Positions 52,301 to 60,100 of a stretch of 64,000 nucleotides of DNA are shown here, piece by piece. Origin of the DNA: Antilocapra americana (lineage: Eukaryota; Chordata; Mammalia; Artiodactyla; Antilocapridae); assembly GCA_007570785.1 (NCBI GenBank), contig ML661885.1:12698490-12762489 (forward strand), read 5' to 3'. The notes beneath the pieces are model-generated. The model saw only the letters and a list, made by a program, of their open reading frames with translations, was not told the origin of the DNA and did not search any database. The position numbers were made by a program, and so were the translations under genes. Every line of letters begins with the position of its first letter. The stretch's first letter is position 1.

Positions 52301-54064
52301 CAGGCAGTCATTTCAAAGTTAGTGTGAGCTTGTGTTCTAGTTAGGTTTTAAAATTCACTAGTATTGGGAATTCCCTGGTGGTCTAGTGGTTAGGACTCCC
52401 AAGTTTTCACTGGTGACAGCCTGGGTTCGATCCCTGCTCAGGGAACTAAGATCCCACAAGCTGCATGGCTTGGCCAAGAAAATTAAATAAATAAAAAAAT
52501 AAAATGAAATGTATTAGTCTTAGGGCTAAAGTTCAAAGTGTAGCCTTAATTTGAATTTCAATATTAGAAATTGTCTTTTAGTCAACAGTTAACATTTTTC
52601 TTTTTCTCTTTTTTTCCACTGTGGACCATTTTAAAAGTCTTTATTGGATTTGCTACAATATTACTTCTATTTCTGGTTTGGTTTTTCAGCCATGTCGTAT
52701 GTGGGATTTTAGTTTCCTGAACAGGGACTGAACCAACCCTACCCCCTGCACTGGAAGTCTTAAACCACTGGACCACCAGGGAAGTCCCAATAACAAATCA
52801 ATTTATATTTACATGACTAGGGTTGGTCAACAGAAATGTCTAACCAAGCTGACAAGCTCTGGGATAAGCTCTCCTTTTGGTCCTGAGCTGGGCGGGGAGG
52901 TGGTGTCAGAATGAGGCTTACCTGTGCAGCACATGCAGAGAGATCACAAGCTGAGGTTCGTTAGTAGTCTGAGAGCGGATGAGCTTGCTCTTCGTTTGGG
53001 CGGCCACGAGGGTGCCGTCAGACAAGGAGAAACGGTAGATCTGACTGAATGCCAACCCCTGTCTCAGCACTGCAGGTGAGCAAAGCAGCAGAATGCACAG
53101 TTAGAAACAAAACTGGGGTGGGGGCAGAATCAGACATAATAACAGTAATCAACTTAATGGTTAAGTTTAATATTTTCCTCCCAGCAGGCAGAAGAGAGTT
53201 GTAAGTAATACTTTATGACAGAACATAATCCATTTTTAAAAGCATATTTATTTTTCTCTCAAGATGCCAATAATTTCAGTATACTGGGTTTTCCTTCCCT
53301 CAAGTGAAGTTTTGATCCCTCAACTATGTTCTTTTAAAAATCTTCAGTGTCATGGTAAGATAGAGTGTAAACAATTTATTAGCTCAAAACAAGTTTTGCA
53401 ATGATTTTCTGAAACGTTAGGAGATAATATGGTGTTATAAACAGGATTACCTCTAAAGGGTACAATGTGCCTTTAATTTCTCTTTGAATTAATACAATAG
53501 TAAATATCATATAAAACTTATGACACTGAATATATCCTCTGAATATTCATCTTGAAGCTACAAACTATTTAATCCATTATATCATATTACCATTCCTCAA
53601 TTCTGTTTCTCAGTGTGTAAGACATATTATTTCTGTGGTCAGGACAACAGGAAGTAAAACATAAACAACCAGAGGGATCTTTTCGGAGAAAAAAGAAGGC
53701 TAAATAGAAAACGGAAATAATAAAAGCACAACTCTGAGTGACACTGAATTGGTTTAACATCTGGATAATGACATCAGTTATTTCCATTTTCAGGACTACA
53801 GCAGAAAATACAACATTAGGTTAAAATAATTTCCCTTGAAATTTCAGATTTGTCTTTAAAACAACTGCATTTTAAAGCTGTCAAATACTGCATATTAAAA
53901 AAAAGAACATTAGATTCGGCCACATGGTTTAGTTACCTTACTTCCTAAAACGTTTTAAGACGACTGCCATTTTTTACCACATAATCCTCAGCACAAATTT
54001 TGTGGGTGGAACAGTCAGTCCCAAAGTGACCAAGTACATTCATCATTCCACAAAATTACCCCAA

Positions 54065-54111
<47 letters not shown>

Positions 54112-57100
54112 GCAGGTGCTGACATACAATGAGGATTCAGACTTTTTGGTAAAATTTCACTGAGCAATTTACCTGGTAAACCCCCTCCACAGTTCCAGGT
54201 AGGGACACATAGTATTTAGGTATCATTTTCTGCCACCAACTGCTGCACGATTCCTCTGAAGTGGCAGTACTGGAAACAAATTACTGTATATATGGGCATC
54301 TGGCTTTCCACACTCAGTATGCCAGCCAATGCCAGCAGGAATACCATTTTTATAATAGGACTCATATTTCTGGTGGCTTATAATTTCAGAATTTTTTCCG
54401 ACCTTGGCAGTGATCCTTTGAGATTTTCCATTACCGTTCGTCTACATCAAGAACTTCCACTGAGTAGATTTGTGTCGGCAAGCCCTTGAACGTATCAGGA
54501 AGCTTCTCCATGTAAACAAAGTCTTCTGGTAGATTTTTATTCAATACTAATGATTACCTGCAATCTGACACTTGGATGAAATGTATTTTATACATGGCAG
54601 AGCTTCCTTGTAGTGGGTCCCCTCTGTTTAAACCTAGCACTGTGCCTAGTACATATCTGTATAAGGAATAAGGAAGCCACAGGATTAAACACGGGGCATT
54701 GCCACTCAGAGCCCAAGGACACTGAACACAGTTGCTGGGGAATTTCTTATTCTTTGTTGCTGTTCTTTTTATTTTTAAACCAAGTCTAGTGAAATGGCAG
54801 GTGAGTTATTTATTTCTGTCAAATGTGGCATCTTTACTTCCTCTTTTTCTTTCCCACTTAAAGAAAGATGCTGGAAGACACAAATGGTTGGATTTATTGC
54901 TTATTTCTAAGAAAAGCGGACGAAGATAAAAAGGATAAACAGGACGAGAAAAAAATAAGGGTTATTTACCATGACCTGTATTTTTTTCATAAGCAATCTT
55001 AAAACAATAAACTTTTTAACATACAAACTCTATTGATAAATGCCAGAGTTTCAAACTGTGGTGCTGGAGAAGACTCTCTTGAGAGTCCCTTGGACTGCAA
55101 GGACATCCAAACAGTCAATCCTAAAGGAAATCAGTCCTGAATATTCATTGGAAGGACTGATGCTGAAGCTGAAGCTCCAAAACTTTTTGGCCACCTTATT
55201 ATAAAAGACCCTGATTTGGGGAAGGATTGAGGGCAGGAAGAGAAGGGGACGACAGAGGATGAGATGGCGGGATGGCATCACTGACTCGATGGACAAGAGT
55301 TTGAGCAAGCTCCAGGAGATAGTGTAGCGCAGGGAAGGCCAGCGTACTGTTGTTTACGAGGTCTCAGAGTTGGACATGACTCAGCATCACTGACTCGATG
55401 GACAAGAGTTTGAGCAAGCTCCAGGAGATAGTGTAGCGCAGGGAAGGCCAGCGTACTGTTGTTTACGAGGTCTCAGAGTTGGACATGACTCAGCAACTGA
55501 ACAACAACAACAGAGTCACTGATGAATCTTAAATGGAAGATGACAAACTAAAACTGCATTTTCAGTACTGAGTTATAAATTTTTTCTGCAAATATGGAGA
55601 CAATTTGCCAAACCCAGTTACAAAGTACAGGGCTCCACCCCTCAATGGCAGCATGGCTCCGATGGAACCCACGCTGGTAACCGAGTGCTCCCACCAGGAC
55701 ACGTGGGGCCCACGAGAGAAGGATCAGGAGACGGAAGTGAGAATTGTCCCCCTCCACAAAGGAGTCCTTAATAAGCGCCAAAGAAAGGATTTTTTTTTTC
55801 TTCTCGCCAATTTAGCACTTGCGAAACAGTGATGCTGCAGAACAGCAGTGGGAGCAGTGAGGTGGAGCAACGGCCAGGACGACCCTCAGGTCCCTCCAGG
55901 GCTCACACTTTCTAATCGAAGGCTCCCGGGTATAGGCCACCTGTGCCAGTTCCCCGTCTACAGAAGGGGAGGCAAACACCCACATCCCTGGGTGGACTGT
56001 GAGGATCGAGCGGCCCACAAAAAGGGGGCCGATGCCAGGCAGAGGCCAGGTGCTCAGAAGGCTGCTATTATTACTGAAAGACGACTCTGACATTGTGGGC
56101 CTAGCTCCAGGTGTCCTACTAACCAACTGTATGACCCCAAACAAGTCACTTCATCTCTTTCTAGAAGCGATGTCTCTTTCTAGATTTCATCTGGAAGGTG
56201 GTGGTGGTGATGGTGGGCCTCAGGATCTCACTGTCACCTCTACCAGGAATTCACCTGTTCTTGCAAATTTCCTTTCATTCTTATTTTCACAGTGTCCTTA
56301 TGATTCATGTGATTTTTTTTTTTGCTATTAGAGGGGACCTGAGTGTACCGCCTTACATGTCTAGAAGCCAGAGCATTGAAGAAAATGATCTTGTTCCCTT
56401 TCATCTGCTTTTGTGAGAGGTTATCATCTTCAATTTGACTTCCCTCATCATGCTCTTAGCCCTCCAGTTCCTCCTATTCAATTTCCCTTCAGATGGTGAC
56501 GGTCCTGGGCAAGAGTCACCAAATCCAAGCCCCCAGGGTGGGTTCAGGAATCACTGTTGCAGAGAGAGTGCTCATCAGAAGGGATAAGTCAGCAAGATGA
56601 ACTTCAAGAAGAATCTCACTAAGAGACCATTACCTTCGTGATGGTGCCTCTTTGCATAAGACACAGACTCCCCTTCATGCTGTGCGTGGAACTTCTGGAT
56701 GCATCTCCTCACCAGGTCCTCCCAGCCTGGCTTCATAGCTGCCCGCATGGTGCTAGTGTCCAGGGACGTGATCTTGCCTAGTAAACAACAGTGAGCATTT
56801 GACCGACGTGCTGATCTATTCTTTAGGGAAATAATTAAATCTTAAAAGACAAAAATTGATTTCTTTAGGAAATGGACCAAGAGGGTAGAAGGTGAGAGGA
56901 CGTGTCCCCCCAACCCCACCTCCAGCTTCTGCCCCAGCAGCAGCTGCTATGCTCAGCTTCTTCACTGGCTTCTAGACCCATCCTTTGCATTGACAAACAC
57001 CTAAGTAGTCTAGAATGATTTCTTTGCCCTCCTCTGCTGAGAAAATTTACCTTGGAGATCTTGGCGAGTAGTGAAACTTTCTGATGAGGGAAGAGCTGGT

Positions 57101-60100
57101 CTCTCTTTCATGGGAACTCTTCTAGCCACACAAATCAAGCAGGACTGCAAATCTTCAATCACATACATTCATGGTTATCATAGGACCCTTTCATAGTGTT
57201 TCAAACAAAATCAAATGCACTCATGACAGCACAACCTTGTAGGTCAGTAAGGGAGAGAGCAATGAGACACTATGTACCTCTGGTTCTCACCTGGAGGGAG
57301 AAGCAGCTGGGGGAGGTTGAGGTATGGGGAGCTGAGGATAAACTGCTAAAGCCATACTACATGCGATGAAAGCATATCTGCCATACTACAGATGACCATC
57401 CGAAACCATCTCCCCAGTGGTGGAAATAAATGGAACCCTTTCTTATTAACTGGTTGATAGTAACAACCAGTTGAATTCTTAATAAAGCCTACAAATGATG
57501 ACAACTGAAACCGTTAAGGGTTTTCTCTTTGAGTTTTAGGTTCATTAAGATATAGAAAACTAGATATACCTTCTCCTGAACAATGTTGATGCTCCTACAA
57601 TGGCAATATGCAATTTAAAACAAAGTATACACACAGTCTACACTCAGATTCAGAGAATAAACCCTAAAAAATGCAGTGTCTCAAGTTTAGTTTCCTGGCC
57701 ATAGCTTGGATCTCACACAACTGATGCTAAGCATTTATTCCTTACCCTGCTTCAACTGTTTTGTGTGTCTGTGTTCACGTCTGGAGACCAGGGAGGAAGT
57801 GTTTTATCTTGTAACATGCAAAGCACATTGAAGGCTCTTTCGATTTCAAAAGTGCTGGATAAAAGGTTAATTAAAAAAAAGGCTCTTCATATCTTATGTC
57901 ACTGATCTATGATTTTAAATTTGGGAAAGAATGTCTTTAAACATATCCAATAGTAGTGAGTATCACAAAAATAAATGTAATCCTCATCGTCAACATAATA
58001 AAAGCTAAATTTTTGAGCACTTACTATGAGACAGACATCTTTCTAGCTGCTTTATAGGCTACTGATTCATTTAATCCTCTTAACAACTCTGAGGCAGGCC
58101 CTAGCATTATCTCCACTTAACAGAGGAGAAGCCAAAGCATGGAGTTTCTGTAACTTGCCCAACATCACATAAAATTTTGGGGAAGTGAGGATTTGAACAT
58201 GAGCACACCATGGCTCAGAAACCCTACTATTATGCTATACTATGTAAACACTTGGAATCAGATTTTAAATGGCCAAACATGTTGACATATACAGCACAAA
58301 ACCATAAATTAGCTCTGCTATAGAATATGGCTTTAGAATATCACAGATAAATTAGCAGCACTTATTCTGTTGCGTACAGGAGAATAAAACAGTTTGACAT
58401 TCCATCTCTATGTAAAAATTTAATTTTGAAAACTATGTATCATCTGTGACAGCTCAATTACTTCTTTTCCAATAAAATTTAAATTAAAATTACTTACATA
58501 TTTTTTGAAAAGAGGATTAAATATCTATGCCAATCATGGTCCAGGCATGCTCATTTAATCCTTATTACACTGTGATACTGGAATTGTTGATTTCATTGGT
58601 TAAGAGAATATGTGGGTGTTCAGAGAGGTTGATACGCAGCTGATGTAGGAGCTGGCCTGTCTGATTATAAAGCCCACAGTGTTTCCACTGACTGATGGGC
58701 CTTGCTCTTTCCCTTCTGCTACACACTCAGGAGGCCATATTCAGCATTGTCCCATATCATATTTTTTTAAAAAATAATTTGATTCTTTTTATTAACAGAT
58801 AAAAACAGACAGACACACTGTATTAATCAAGGTTTGATCAGAGAAGGAAAACTTCTAGGTGTTATACAGAACAGTGGCCACCCACCTTTTCGGCACCAGG
58901 GACCAGTTTCACGGAAGATAATTTTTTCACAGAATGGTGGTTGGGGGGGTGGCTCTGGGATGATTTAAGCACATTACATTTATTGAGCACTTCATTTCTA
59001 TTATTACATCAGCTCCACCTCAGATCATCCTCAGGAATTAGATCCTGAAGGCTGAGGACCCTTGGTGTAGAATAAAGAATTTATCATAGGGATTTGACCT
59101 CATGCAAGGTCAATGTTGGGGCTTCCGAGGTGGCTCAGCAGTAAAGAAACCTCCTGCAATGCGGGAGATGTGGGTTTGACCCCTGGGTTGGTAAGATCCC
59201 CTAGAGGAAGGCATGGCAATCCACTCCAGCATTTTTTTTTTTTTAAATTTTAATTGGACCCATATCATACAGAGTGACACTCTCAGAGGTGTAGAGCAAT
59301 CTCCTCAGAAGGCATAGGGGTGGACACTCTATCAGTATCTCTTTAAAGGGAAGCACTAAGAGCTTACAGTTTGGTACTCTTCTCCCACTCCTGCTCCCAT
59401 CTCCATCCTCTCTTATTCTGGATGCAGCATCCATAGACAAACCACACAAAATTAATTAATCCCTTGGACGTGTACAAAAGATGTTCTTTGCACCATGGGT
59501 GTTTTCCAAGGTGTGGCTTGGACCTTGCTGCAGATGTTCAGAGACGCCTAGGATCCCCAGAGGTTCAATACTAGTGGAATTGCTCTTGCAGGGTAGCTAC
59601 CAGCCACACGGAGGGTATTTAAATGAAGCCTTAACAAAATAGACAATTTGGTCCCCAGTTGCATTACTGACATTTCAGATTCTCAACAGCTGCCTGTGGC
59701 TAGTGGTGGCTGTGCTGGACACTGAAGACACGCAACACTGCCGTGGTCACAGAAAATTCCATTGGATAGTGCTGTTTTAAAGACTTGATAACTAAATAGA
59801 TCACAAGAACTGTTCAGCAGGTGAAAAGAACAAAGGAACTGCCTCTAAATTTTCCTTTGTGTGGCTTCTAGTTTCAGATTATTAAGTGTGAAAGAAGTAG
59901 CACAGGAATACATGATATTAACATATCTTAAGAGAAGTGGCCCCTACCTTCTCCTTCTTCTTTGATGGACTTTGGTTGAGAGACAGCAAAGCACTGCATA
60001 GTTTCATATTTCTGATGTGCTTCCTGGTTATCATGACCTTCCTCTTCTGATTCAGGTAAAGGTTTTACCAGCATCCGACAGTTGAAAGTATGGCTGTTCC

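Noticed and set aside
52366..52440. tRNA-Glu gene
   Set aside because: It has A-box and B-box-like sequences but continues into a SINE body and A/T tail, and lacks an intact cloverleaf. It is a CHR-type SINE, as are the other tRNA-like matches in the window.
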